Part shown: positions 1-5,491 of the stretch, in pieces
How positions within the stretch are numbered: position 1 is the first letter of the stretch
How the letters are laid out: every line of letters begins with the position of its first letter
Assembly (NCBI GenBank): GCA_017353855.1
Contig: JAFMSA010000274.1
Location: forward strand, 1-6,085
Direction: 5' to 3'
Source of the DNA: Alphaproteobacteria bacterium
GTDB lineage: Bacteria; Pseudomonadota; Alphaproteobacteria; ATCC43930; CGMCC-115725
Length of the DNA: 6,085 nt
The notes under the pieces: generated by a model
What the model was told of the DNA's origin: nothing
The model's database searches: none
What the model saw: only the letters and a program-made list of their open reading frames with translations
Made by a program: the position numbers and the translations under genes

Positions 1-1
1 C

Positions 2-940
2 CGCAAGGTGGCCTTCGCTACAGATTGCATCGGCGAGGAGGCAAGACGAGTGGTTGCAGCATTGCAGCCGGGCGAGGTCGCCCTTCTCGAAAATCTTCGC
101 TTCCACAAGGGTGAAGAGGCCAACGCGCCCGAATTTGCGCAGGCGCTGGCGGAATTGGGCGATCTGTATGTCGATGACGCGTTTTCCGCTGCGCATCGCG
201 CGCACGCCTCGATCGATGCGCTCGCGCGCTTGATGCCGGCCGCAGCGGGAAAATTGATGGAAGCGGAACTCAAAGCTCTGAGCGCTGCTCTCGACAACCC
301 GGCCCGGCCGGTGCTGGCTATCGTCGGCGGCGCCAAAGTGTCGACGAAACTCGATCTGTTGCGCTTTCTGATCCGAAAAGTGGATCTCCTCGCGATCGGC
401 GGCGCGATGGCGAACACGCTGTTGCTGGCCGAGGGCAAGGAAGTCGGCCGTTCACTGTGCGAGCGCGACATGATCGGGACCGCGCGCCAAATCCTGGCAC
501 TTGCCCGCGGACAGAACTGCCGGGTCATATTGCCTGCAGATGCGGTCGTGGCGGCGGAGCTCGCGCCCGGCGTCAAAACGCGGGAGGTCGCGATTGATGC
601 CGTCCCGTCGGATTCGATGATCCTCGACATCGGGACCCGGACGGCGGCCTGTATCAACGGCATTCTCGAAGAGGCGCGCACGGTGGTTTGGAACGGGCCG
701 CTCGGCGCCTTTGAAACGCCCCCGTTCGATCGCGGCACGATCGCCGTAGCGAAGAAAGCGGCCGAGCTTACGCGGGCCGGACGGCTGCTCAGCGTCGCCG
801 GTGGCGGCGACACCGTTGCGGCACTGTCCGTCGCGGGCGTGGGTGACGCGTTATCCTATGTCTCGACCGCGGGCGGCGCTTTCCTCGAGTGGCTGGAAGG
901 CCGCGAATTACCCGGTGTCGCCGCATTGGCGATCGTCTGA
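2..940 (+). CDS. pgk: Phosphoglycerate kinase, 5'-truncated by window edge
   Basis: This enzyme transfers a phosphate between 1,3-bisphosphoglycerate and ADP in glycolysis, and the reverse in gluconeogenesis or the Calvin cycle; it is cytosolic. The frame is open to the left edge and enters at Arg-Lys-Val-Ala-Phe-Ala-x-Asp-Cys-Ile-Gly, which lies about 85-90 residues into a normal protein of roughly 395. The GTG at 8 is therefore internal. Visible family motifs, in order, are LLENLRFHKGEE, DDAFSAAHRAHAS (3-phosphoglycerate-binding His/Arg segment), AIVGGAKVSTKL (with the conserved lysines), WNGPLGAFE, and the nucleotide-site GGGDT near the C-terminus, followed by YVSTAGGAFLEWLEG. It resembles alphaproteobacterial PGKs. 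Small departures are DIGTRT where DIGPKT is usual, and GGAMAN where GGGMAN is usual. The stop is TGA. The CBS-BON gene follows after 28 nt, so the two are probably cotranscribed. The family call is very secure; whether this is the housekeeping or an extra copy cannot be seen. Confidence 0.97.
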   Translation, partial: RKVAFATDCIGEEARRVVAALQPGEVALLENLRFHKGEEANAPEFAQALAELGDLYVDDAFSAAHRAHASIDALARLMPAAAGKLMEAELKALSAALDNPARPVLAIVGGAKVSTKLDLLRFLIRKVDLLAIGGAMANTLLLAEGKEVGRSLCERDMIGTARQILALARGQNCRVILPADAVVAAELAPGVKTREVAIDAVPSDSMILDIGTRTAACINGILEEARTVVWNGPLGAFETPPFDRGTIAVAKKAAELTRAGRLLSVAGGGDTVAALSVAGVGDALSYVSTAGGAFLEWLEGRELPGVAALAIV

Positions 941-968
941 GATCGTTTAACGCGAAGAACGCAGAGAG

Positions 969-1700
969 GTGAGGTTGAAGGTTGCTGACGTTATGACCCG
1001 CCAGGTTGTCACGGTCGGGGCTGGCACCTCGATCTCCGAGGCTGTCGGGTTGATGCTCGATAAGCGGCTGAGCGGCCTTCCGGTATTGGACGGTCAAGGT
1101 AAGCTCGTCGGAATTCTGACCGAAGGCGATCTCTTGCGGCGCGGCGAGACAGGGACCGAGAGACAGCGCCCGCGCTGGCTCGAGATCTTGATGGGGCCAG
1201 GCCGCATCGCCGGGGAATACGTCAAGACACATGGGCGCAGGGTCGCGGATATCATGACCCGCGATGTCGTCAGCGCAGCCGAAGACGCGGCGCTCGAGGA
1301 TATCGTGCAATTGATGGAACGCCATCGCATCAAGCGCGTGCCCGTTCTCAAAGACGACCGGCTGGTGGGCCTCGTCAGCCGCGCTGATCTGCTTCGCGCG
1401 TTGGCGCAGAGGCTACGCGACCAGCCCGCCGCGGACTACCGCGACGAGGAAATCCTCGAGCGAATCCACAGCGAGCTCGCGAAGGCCGCATGGGTGTCGA
1501 GGGACGGTGTGACAATTACCGTAACCGACGGTATCGTGAGTCTGAACGGCGTGATTCTTGAAGAGAAAGAACGCGACGCGTTGAAAGTGGTTGCGGAGAA
1601 TACGCCGGGAGTCAAAGCCGTGGAGGATCACCTCGTGTGGATCGAACCGGTCTCGGGCGTGATCCTGGATCCACCGCCGAAGCGGGGCCCGGCGGGCTAG
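969..1700 (+). CDS. CBS-CBS-BON domain protein
   Basis: A predicted cytosolic protein of 243 residues, probably a regulator or sensor. Two CBS domains lie at about residues 4-60 and 92-148, each opening with a DVMTR or DIMTR motif and closing with a VGI(L/V)-type strand followed by EGDLLRR or RADLLRA. Paired CBS domains typically bind adenosine nucleotides such as AMP, ATP or SAM. A BON domain follows at about 157-226, with GIVSLNGVI and the ending NTPGVKAVEDHLVW. BON domains are usually linked to membrane or phospholipid contact, but no signal peptide or membrane segment is present here. Proteins of this architecture are common in Bradyrhizobium-like bacteria and have no settled function. 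The start is uncertain: GTG at 969 is taken, but TTG at 975 has GAGAGG five bases upstream and would give the more typical N-terminus MKVADVMTR. It lies 28 nt after pgk. Confidence 0.93.
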   Translation: MRLKVADVMTRQVVTVGAGTSISEAVGLMLDKRLSGLPVLDGQGKLVGILTEGDLLRRGETGTERQRPRWLEILMGPGRIAGEYVKTHGRRVADIMTRDVVSAAEDAALEDIVQLMERHRIKRVPVLKDDRLVGLVSRADLLRALAQRLRDQPAADYRDEEILERIHSELAKAAWVSRDGVTITVTDGIVSLNGVILEEKERDALKVVAENTPGVKAVEDHLVWIEPVSGVILDPPPKRGPAG

Positions 1701-1750
1701 TGGTCGGGAGCTCACCGGTGATTCGCGGATTAGAACCCAGCCAAACCAAA

Positions 1751-1757
1751 GGAGAGG
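1751..1757 (+). promoter_or_regulatory. Ribosome binding site for the small secreted peptide
   Basis: GGAGAGG lies two bases before the ATG at 1760, with its GGAG core five bases away. It fixes the start of the 72-residue peptide, because the same frame is open much further upstream, inside the CBS-BON gene. Confidence 0.75.
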
Positions 1758-1759
1758 AA

Positions 1760-1978
1760 ATGCGCGCCGTCGTACCAGCAGTGCTCTGTGCGCTCGCGCT
1801 CGCAACGACAATCACGACGGCGAGCGCGGCGCCCGTTCCCCCCACCGCAAACCTGTCATCCCCGGTCTCACCCAGCGTGCCGGCGGCCTCCCATAACTGC
1901 GGCAAGGGGTACTACTGGGTTCCGGGCGGATACGGGAAACACGGCAGGTATCGCGGCGGACATTGCGCCTCTCGCTAA
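1760..1978 (+). CDS. Small secreted Gly/Tyr-rich two-cysteine peptide, unknown function
   Basis: This frame encodes 72 residues. The first 24 look like a Sec signal peptide: Met-Arg, a hydrophobic core (AVVPAVLCALALATTITT), then ASAA before PVPP, giving likely cleavage after residue 23 or 24. A Pro/Ser/Val-rich linker follows at about 25-44. A compact C-terminal end starts at Cys47, is rich in Gly, Tyr, His and Arg (GKGYYWVPGGYGKHGRY), and ends with Cys69. The two cysteines of the mature part could form a disulfide in the periplasm. Short alphaproteobacterial exported proteins with a GxGxxW/Y...GxxGxC tail are common and mostly uncharacterised; I recognise the style, not a named family. It begins 59 nt after the CBS-BON gene, so it may be transcribed with it or from its own promoter. 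The strong ribosome binding site and intact signal peptide support a real gene. Confidence 0.75.
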   Translation: MRAVVPAVLCALALATTITTASAAPVPPTANLSSPVSPSVPAASHNCGKGYYWVPGGYGKHGRYRGGHCASR

Positions 1979-1994
1979 CCTGATCGAGATCAGG
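1979..1994 (+). terminator. Short hairpin after the secreted-peptide gene, possible terminator
   Basis: CCTGAT and ATCAGG form a perfect six-base-pair stem with a CGAG loop, starting at the base after the TAA stop. Position suggests transcript ending or 3'-end stabilisation. There is no following T run and the stem is short, so a functional intrinsic terminator is doubtful. Confidence 0.3.
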
Positions 1995-2441
1995 CGGCGT
2001 TGCTCGTGCCGTCTGTGAACATTCCGGTGGCCCATCCTTGTTCGGAACGCGTTTGCGGATCGAGGGCGGAACGGTTGTTCGAGAAGTGCCCCGGGGGGGT
2101 CCGACAGTTTCCGGTCGACGTGTCCGGGCGGTCAACGCGATCGCCGGACTATCCGGTTCGGCACGATGCCTGCCCGGCATGCACCCTGGCTGCTTTGGCT
2201 GCGCGATGTCGGTGACCACCACGTCGCTCGCGGAGGCAGGCGAGCTAAAGGATCGCCGCCGATTGGTCTTGGATCTATGCGCATCGCACCGAACTCGCTT
2301 AAGATGCCTGCGACACAGTCGCGGGCGCTCGTCCCGGTTGGAACGTAGCGCGCGCCATTGGCCGCCCCTGTGTTGATCGGCATGAGGCACGGGACGTCGA
2401 AGCTCATACGGCTCGGGCAAGGGCAAGGACGGGGGATCCGG

Positions 2442-2468
2442 ATGCGCCGTGAACGGGAGGCGCGATGA
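2442..2468 (+). CDS. Possible nine-codon leader frame overlapping the dioxygenase start
   Basis: ATG at 2442 is preceded by GGGGGA at 2431-2436 with a five-base gap. It reads MRREREAR and stops at TGA 2466-2468, overlapping the ATG of the TauD-type gene as ATGA. The arrangement would allow translational coupling. The peptide is charged, with no attenuator-like residue run or visible alternative hairpins. It could easily be chance in G-rich DNA. Confidence 0.2.
   Translation: MRREREAR
2455..2460 (+). promoter_or_regulatory. Ribosome binding site for the TauD-type dioxygenase
   Basis: GGGAGG sits four bases before the ATG at 2465 and supports that start. The family's first conserved strand (GAEI) begins only about 13 residues further in, as expected for this start. 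Confidence 0.7.
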
Positions 2469-3322
2469 CTCCTTCGGTTATCCGGAGCGGAGCGGCCTGC
2501 GGTGCGGAAATCGTCTTCGATCTCTCGCGCGAGATGGACGCCCCCACGTTCCGGGCGATCGAGCGGGCCTTCCACGACAATATTGTCGTCGTGTTTCGCG
2601 GGCAGCAGCTTACCAATGAACGGCAGATCGCATTCAGCCGGCGATTCGGCGAGCTCGAAATCCACATTGTCAAGAAATACCTGCTGGCCGGCTTTCCCGA
2701 GATACTTTTGATCTCCAACGTCAAGGACGAGCAGGGCGAGCACATCGGATTGGCCGATGCGGGGTTTACCTGGCATACCGACACGTCCTACCGGCGCCGC
2801 CCGAGCCGCTGCTCGCTGCTTTACGCAAAAGAGGTACCTCATCGCGACGGCCGGCCTCTCGGAGACACGGTATTTGCCAGCACGATTGCTGCCTACGAGG
2901 CGCTGCCGGACGCGATGAAGAAGCGCATCCATGGGCTGAAAGCGATTCACCGTTATTCGGCCCGCCGCAGGGTTCCGGAAAGTCCGCGCCCCAAACTTAC
3001 CGGCGAGCAACTTGCGCAAACCCCCGACATCGCCCACCCGATCGTTCGCACGCATCCCTATAACGGGCGCAGATCGCTCTACATCACGGCAGGCGAATGC
3101 ATCGGCATCGAAGGCATGCCGCAGGATGAGGCTTTAGATCTGATTGCCGAACTCGACGCTCATTGTGTGCGGCCCGAGTTTCTCTATCGCCACAAATGGC
3201 AGCTCGGAGATCTTCTGATGTGGGACAACGCCACCTCGATGCATCTGGCGATTTGCGATTATGCTCTGCCGGAACGGCGTCTGATGCACCGCACGACCGT
3301 GATCGGGACGGTCCCCTTCTGA
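2465..3322 (+). CDS. TauD/TfdA-family Fe(II)/2-oxoglutarate dioxygenase
   Basis: A cytosolic 285-residue enzyme of the usual TauD/TfdA length. These enzymes hydroxylate a small substrate using O2 and 2-oxoglutarate, releasing CO2 and succinate; known members act on taurine, alkyl sulfates or phenoxyacetates. The N-terminal part has GAEI and VVVFRGQQLT, then IAFSRRFGELE. The iron site is visible: WHTD gives His104 and Asp106, and the distal His is His260 in WDNATSMH. RLMHRTTVIG follows, with Arg276 at the position that binds 2-oxoglutarate in TauD (16 residues after the distal His, against 15 in E. coli TauD). The catalytic set looks complete, so it should be active. GAEIVFDLS appears two residues shorter than the usual GAEIRGVDLS. 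Substrate cannot be deduced; no sulfonate or herbicide transport gene is near. The PhyH-type gene starts 18 nt downstream, suggesting cotranscription and perhaps a shared pathway. Confidence 0.92.
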   Translation: MTPSVIRSGAACGAEIVFDLSREMDAPTFRAIERAFHDNIVVVFRGQQLTNERQIAFSRRFGELEIHIVKKYLLAGFPEILLISNVKDEQGEHIGLADAGFTWHTDTSYRRRPSRCSLLYAKEVPHRDGRPLGDTVFASTIAAYEALPDAMKKRIHGLKAIHRYSARRRVPESPRPKLTGEQLAQTPDIAHPIVRTHPYNGRRSLYITAGECIGIEGMPQDEALDLIAELDAHCVRPEFLYRHKWQLGDLLMWDNATSMHLAICDYALPERRLMHRTTVIGTVPF

Positions 3323-3340
3323 TACGCTCGGGGGCTAAAA

Positions 3341-4444
3341 ATGTTTCTGCAAGTGCGCCGCGCGGCTATGACCCCCCTTTGGGTGGCCCAGCTCGCGACA
3401 GGAGCAAAATCTTTCGAGCACAATCTTGTCATCGGCAGTCGCCGCTTAAACGAATGGGGTCTTCACGCCGCCCGGGTTGGCTTGGCTCACCGGTTGGCGA
3501 GCGCCCGGCGGCGCACGCTTGCGCGGCTCATCTCCGCGCCGGACCGGCAGGCTTTTGATCGGGATGGTTTTATCGTGCGGAGGGATTTCCTGCCGCCCGA
3601 CCAGTTCGCGGCACTGCTTGCTCAGGTCAAAGCCTATCGGGGCCCTCTGCGGGAGATTACGGAAGGCGACACGATCATGCGCAAAGTCGCGCTCGATCGC
3701 GCCGCCCTTGCCGAGTTGCCGGCGCTTTACTGGGTATTTCGCTCGCGCGACTGGCAGGGATTGGTCCGCTATGCCGGGAGCCGCAATGCCGAGCCGGTCG
3801 TCTGGGTACAGAGTATCCTCCGACACGCCTGCGCAGGTCCCTCCGATCCGCAAACGAAGCTGCACGCCGACACGTTTCATCCGACGGTAAAGGCGTGGCT
3901 TTTCCTCACCGACGTCGCCGAAGACGCCGGCCCCTTTATTTATGTACCCGGTTCGCACCGGCTGACGGCGGAGCGGCTCTCCTGGGAACGGCAGGCGAGC
4001 CTCGGCGCCCGCCAGTCGTCGAACGCTCAAATTCGGCAAGGGTCTTTCCGGATCGATCCCGCTGAACTCGCGGCGCTGCGCCTCCCGCAACCGCGCATCT
4101 TTGCGGTGCCGGCCAATACTCTCGTCGTCGCCGATACGTTCGGGTTCCACGCCCGCGGCCCGAGCGTGCGGCCGTCGCTTCGCGTCGAGATTTGGGCCTA
4201 TGGCAGGCGCAGCCCTTTCCCGTCATTTGCGGCACTTGTGCCTTGGACCGCTGCCGGGCTGGGGCGACGCAGTGTCTTGTCCTGGAAATTTGGCGACTTG
4301 CTCGAGACGGCGGGCCTCAAAACCAACCGCTGGAAAAAGCGCATCGGGGTATCGGCATTCGACCCGCCTTCCGGCGGCCTCGCAGGCGCCTGCCCGACCA
4401 GCGTGCCGGGCGATGCTGTCGCAGACCGTTCACTGGCGTTGTGA
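3341..4444 (+). CDS. Phytanoyl-CoA dioxygenase (PhyH) family protein
   Basis: A 367-residue cytosolic protein of the PhyH family, a second kind of Fe(II)/2-oxoglutarate oxygenase that is remote in sequence from TauD. Residues 12-66 form a basic N-terminal segment (QLATGAKSFEHN, GSRRLNEWGLH). The catalytic domain starts at FDRDGFIVRRDFLP (72-85). Iron ligands are visible as His175 and Asp177 in KLHADTFHP and the distal His270 in FGFHARGPS; Arg281 probably binds 2-oxoglutarate. Between them lie TVKAWLFLTDV and FIYVPGSHRLT, both typical of the family. The stretch to about residue 335 (LLETAGLKTNRWKKRI) fits homologues as I recall them; the last 30 residues look like an unconserved tail. Start: ATG 3341 has GGGGG six bases upstream, whereas ATG 3368 has no such site. 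The gene runs 18 nt after the TauD-type gene, and its 3' end overlaps the converging core MetE gene by 15 nt. Its substrate is unknown; bacterial PhyH proteins are rarely specific for phytanoyl-CoA. Confidence 0.9.
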   Translation: MFLQVRRAAMTPLWVAQLATGAKSFEHNLVIGSRRLNEWGLHAARVGLAHRLASARRRTLARLISAPDRQAFDRDGFIVRRDFLPPDQFAALLAQVKAYRGPLREITEGDTIMRKVALDRAALAELPALYWVFRSRDWQGLVRYAGSRNAEPVVWVQSILRHACAGPSDPQTKLHADTFHPTVKAWLFLTDVAEDAGPFIYVPGSHRLTAERLSWERQASLGARQSSNAQIRQGSFRIDPAELAALRLPQPRIFAVPANTLVVADTFGFHARGPSVRPSLRVEIWAYGRRSPFPSFAALVPWTAAGLGRRSVLSWKFGDLLETAGLKTNRWKKRIGVSAFDPPSGGLAGACPTSVPGDAVADRSLAL

Positions 4445-5461
4445 GGCAAGGCGGCCACGGGCGAGTGCGGCGCCGGCGCTGAGCGCGCCAAGCTTGCTGA
4501 TGGCAAGTGTGCGGTCCATCGGCGCCATGCCGCAATTGGTGCAGGGGTAAATCCGCTCCGCCGGGACAAAGCGCGCGGCCCGCTCGATCGTCGCGGCAAC
4601 CTCCTCGCGCGTCTCGACGCGCTCGCTGGCCACGTCGATGACGCCGAGTAAGACATCCTTTCCGTTAAGCAGGCCGAGCAGCTCAATCGGCACTCTGGCG
4701 CCGGCGCATTCGATCGATATTTGGTCGATCCGGCTTGCCGCGAGAGCGGGGAATATCCCCGCGTATTGCCGCCATTCCGGGCCCAGGCTCGCTTTCCAGT
4801 CGATATTCGCCTTGATGCCGTAGCCATAGCAGATATGAACCGCTGTCTTGCAGCGGAGGCCCTCGACCGCGCGATTGAGCGCCGCAATCCCCCAATCGGT
4901 CGCAGCCTCCATGTAGACATTGAAGGCCGGCTCGTCGAACTGGATCACGTCGACGCCGATCTCCGCCAGTTCGCGGGCCTCTTCGTTGAGCAACGCCGCG
5001 AACGCCATCGCCAATGTGGGCCTGTCGCGATAATGCTCGTCAGCGATCGTATCGACGATCGTCATCGGTCCCGGCAATGTGAATTTGAGCCGACGGTTCG
5101 TGTGAGAGCGGGCTATTTCCGCCTCGAACCGATGGACGCTGCGGGCCCGTCGGACGGGCCCGGTGACGGTCGGCACTTCCGCATTGTAGCGGTTGTTCCT
5201 GATGCTGATCGTGGCCTGCCGTGCGAAATCGACGCCCTCGATCTGCTCGAGAAAACCGTGCACAAAGTGCCGCCGCGCCTGTTCGCCGTCGGTAACGATA
5301 TCGATGCCGGCGTCTTCTTGGGCCTTTACCATCAATACTGTTGCGTCGCGCTTGGCTTCGACAAGCGTTTCGCCGAAGAGGCGCCAGGGCGCCCACAATA
5401 CTCGCGGTTGCGCCAGCCAGGCCGGCTTCGGCAAGCTGCCAGCGATCGTCGTCTCGAACAT
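4430..5461 (-). CDS. Core MetE-type cobalamin-independent methionine synthase
   Basis: A 343-residue cytosolic protein that matches only the C-terminal catalytic half of MetE (about 750 residues) and so lacks the N-terminal folate-binding half. It should transfer a methyl group to homocysteine, making methionine. It begins FETTIAGSLPKP, a usual core-MetE opening. TDGE (57-60), LPGPMTI (129-135) and QFDEPAF (174-180) match the substrate-pocket motifs. All four zinc ligands are visible: His209 and Cys211 (VHICYG), Glu251 (ISIECAG) and Cys310 (CTNCGM). The start is the ATG at 5461, which has GAAGGGGG upstream; a GTG at 5491 in frame lacks this. Stand-alone cores are known as folate-independent methionine synthases (Mes families). 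This sequence reads most like the MesD type as I recall it, which works with a DUF1852 partner (MesX), but no such gene is in the window. It lies 30 nt after purC. Confidence 0.92.
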   Translation of the reverse strand: MFETTIAGSLPKPAWLAQPRVLWAPWRLFGETLVEAKRDATVLMVKAQEDAGIDIVTDGEQARRHFVHGFLEQIEGVDFARQATISIRNNRYNAEVPTVTGPVRRARSVHRFEAEIARSHTNRRLKFTLPGPMTIVDTIADEHYRDRPTLAMAFAALLNEEARELAEIGVDVIQFDEPAFNVYMEAATDWGIAALNRAVEGLRCKTAVHICYGYGIKANIDWKASLGPEWRQYAGIFPALAASRIDQISIECAGARVPIELLGLLNGKDVLLGVIDVASERVETREEVAATIERAARFVPAERIYPCTNCGMAPMDRTLAISKLGALSAGAALARGRLASQRQ

Positions 5462-5466
5462 CCCGA

Positions 5467-5474
5467 CCCCCTTC
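5467..5474 (-). promoter_or_regulatory. Ribosome binding site for the core MetE gene
   Basis: Read on the minus strand, GAAGGGGG precedes the ATG at 5461 by five bases. It lies between the purC stop and this start, and decides for ATG 5461 over the GTG at 5491. Confidence 0.65.
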
Positions 5475-5491
5475 AGCGCACAGCAGAGCAC

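Larger units (their letters stand above)
1979..2464. other. Gene-free interval; possible eroded minus-strand gene
   Basis: Apart from the hairpin at its left end and the mini-frame at its right end, no gene can be supported in these 486 bases. Plus-strand frames are short, rich in Arg and Cys, and have no ribosome binding site. On the minus strand, a stretch beginning at the ATG at 2407 (reading MSFDVPCLMPINTG) and a second stretch in another frame at about 2250-2100 (reading DVVVTDIAQPKQPG) have gene-like composition and third-position bias. Neither has a ribosome binding site or a domain I recognise. No recognisable -35/-10 promoter was found before 2465, although this is where the promoter of the dioxygenase pair should lie. 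Confidence 0.45.

Noticed and set aside
8..10. GTG at 8 as the start of phosphoglycerate kinase
   Set aside because: The protein would lack the N-terminal 3-phosphoglycerate-binding part, and the codons before it (Arg-Lys) fit the family, so the gene simply begins outside the window.
789..1325. 178-codon minus-strand frame across the pgk end and CBS-BON start
   Set aside because: It crosses two well-supported plus-strand genes and is Arg/His/Pro-rich with no family resemblance.
1712..1721. Perfect 10-base palindrome TCACCGGTGA before the secreted-peptide gene
   Set aside because: A single short palindrome in G+C-rich DNA, with no second copy or promoter elements next to it; chance is the simpler explanation.
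2166..2180. ATGCC/GGCAT inverted repeat in the gene-free interval
   Set aside because: Five-base-pair stem with no T run and no repeat elsewhere; too weak to call a terminator or operator.
2038..2376. 112-codon plus-strand frame in the gene-free interval
   Set aside because: No ribosome binding site, Arg/Cys-rich random-looking composition, no signal peptide or domain.
2132..3055. 307-codon open frame on the minus strand
   Set aside because: It runs antisense through the TauD-type gene, whose motifs are clear on the plus strand. It has no ribosome binding site and no domain. Only its last third, in the gene-free interval, is discussed as a possible remnant.
3446..4150. 234-codon open frame antisense to the PhyH-type gene
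   Set aside because: A shadow of codon bias in G+C-rich DNA; Arg/Pro-rich, with no recognisable motif.
4198..4920. 240-codon minus-strand frame overlapping the core MetE and PhyH-type genes
   Set aside because: Out of frame with core MetE on the same strand and antisense to PhyH; Arg/Ser/Pro-rich, as expected for a shadow frame.
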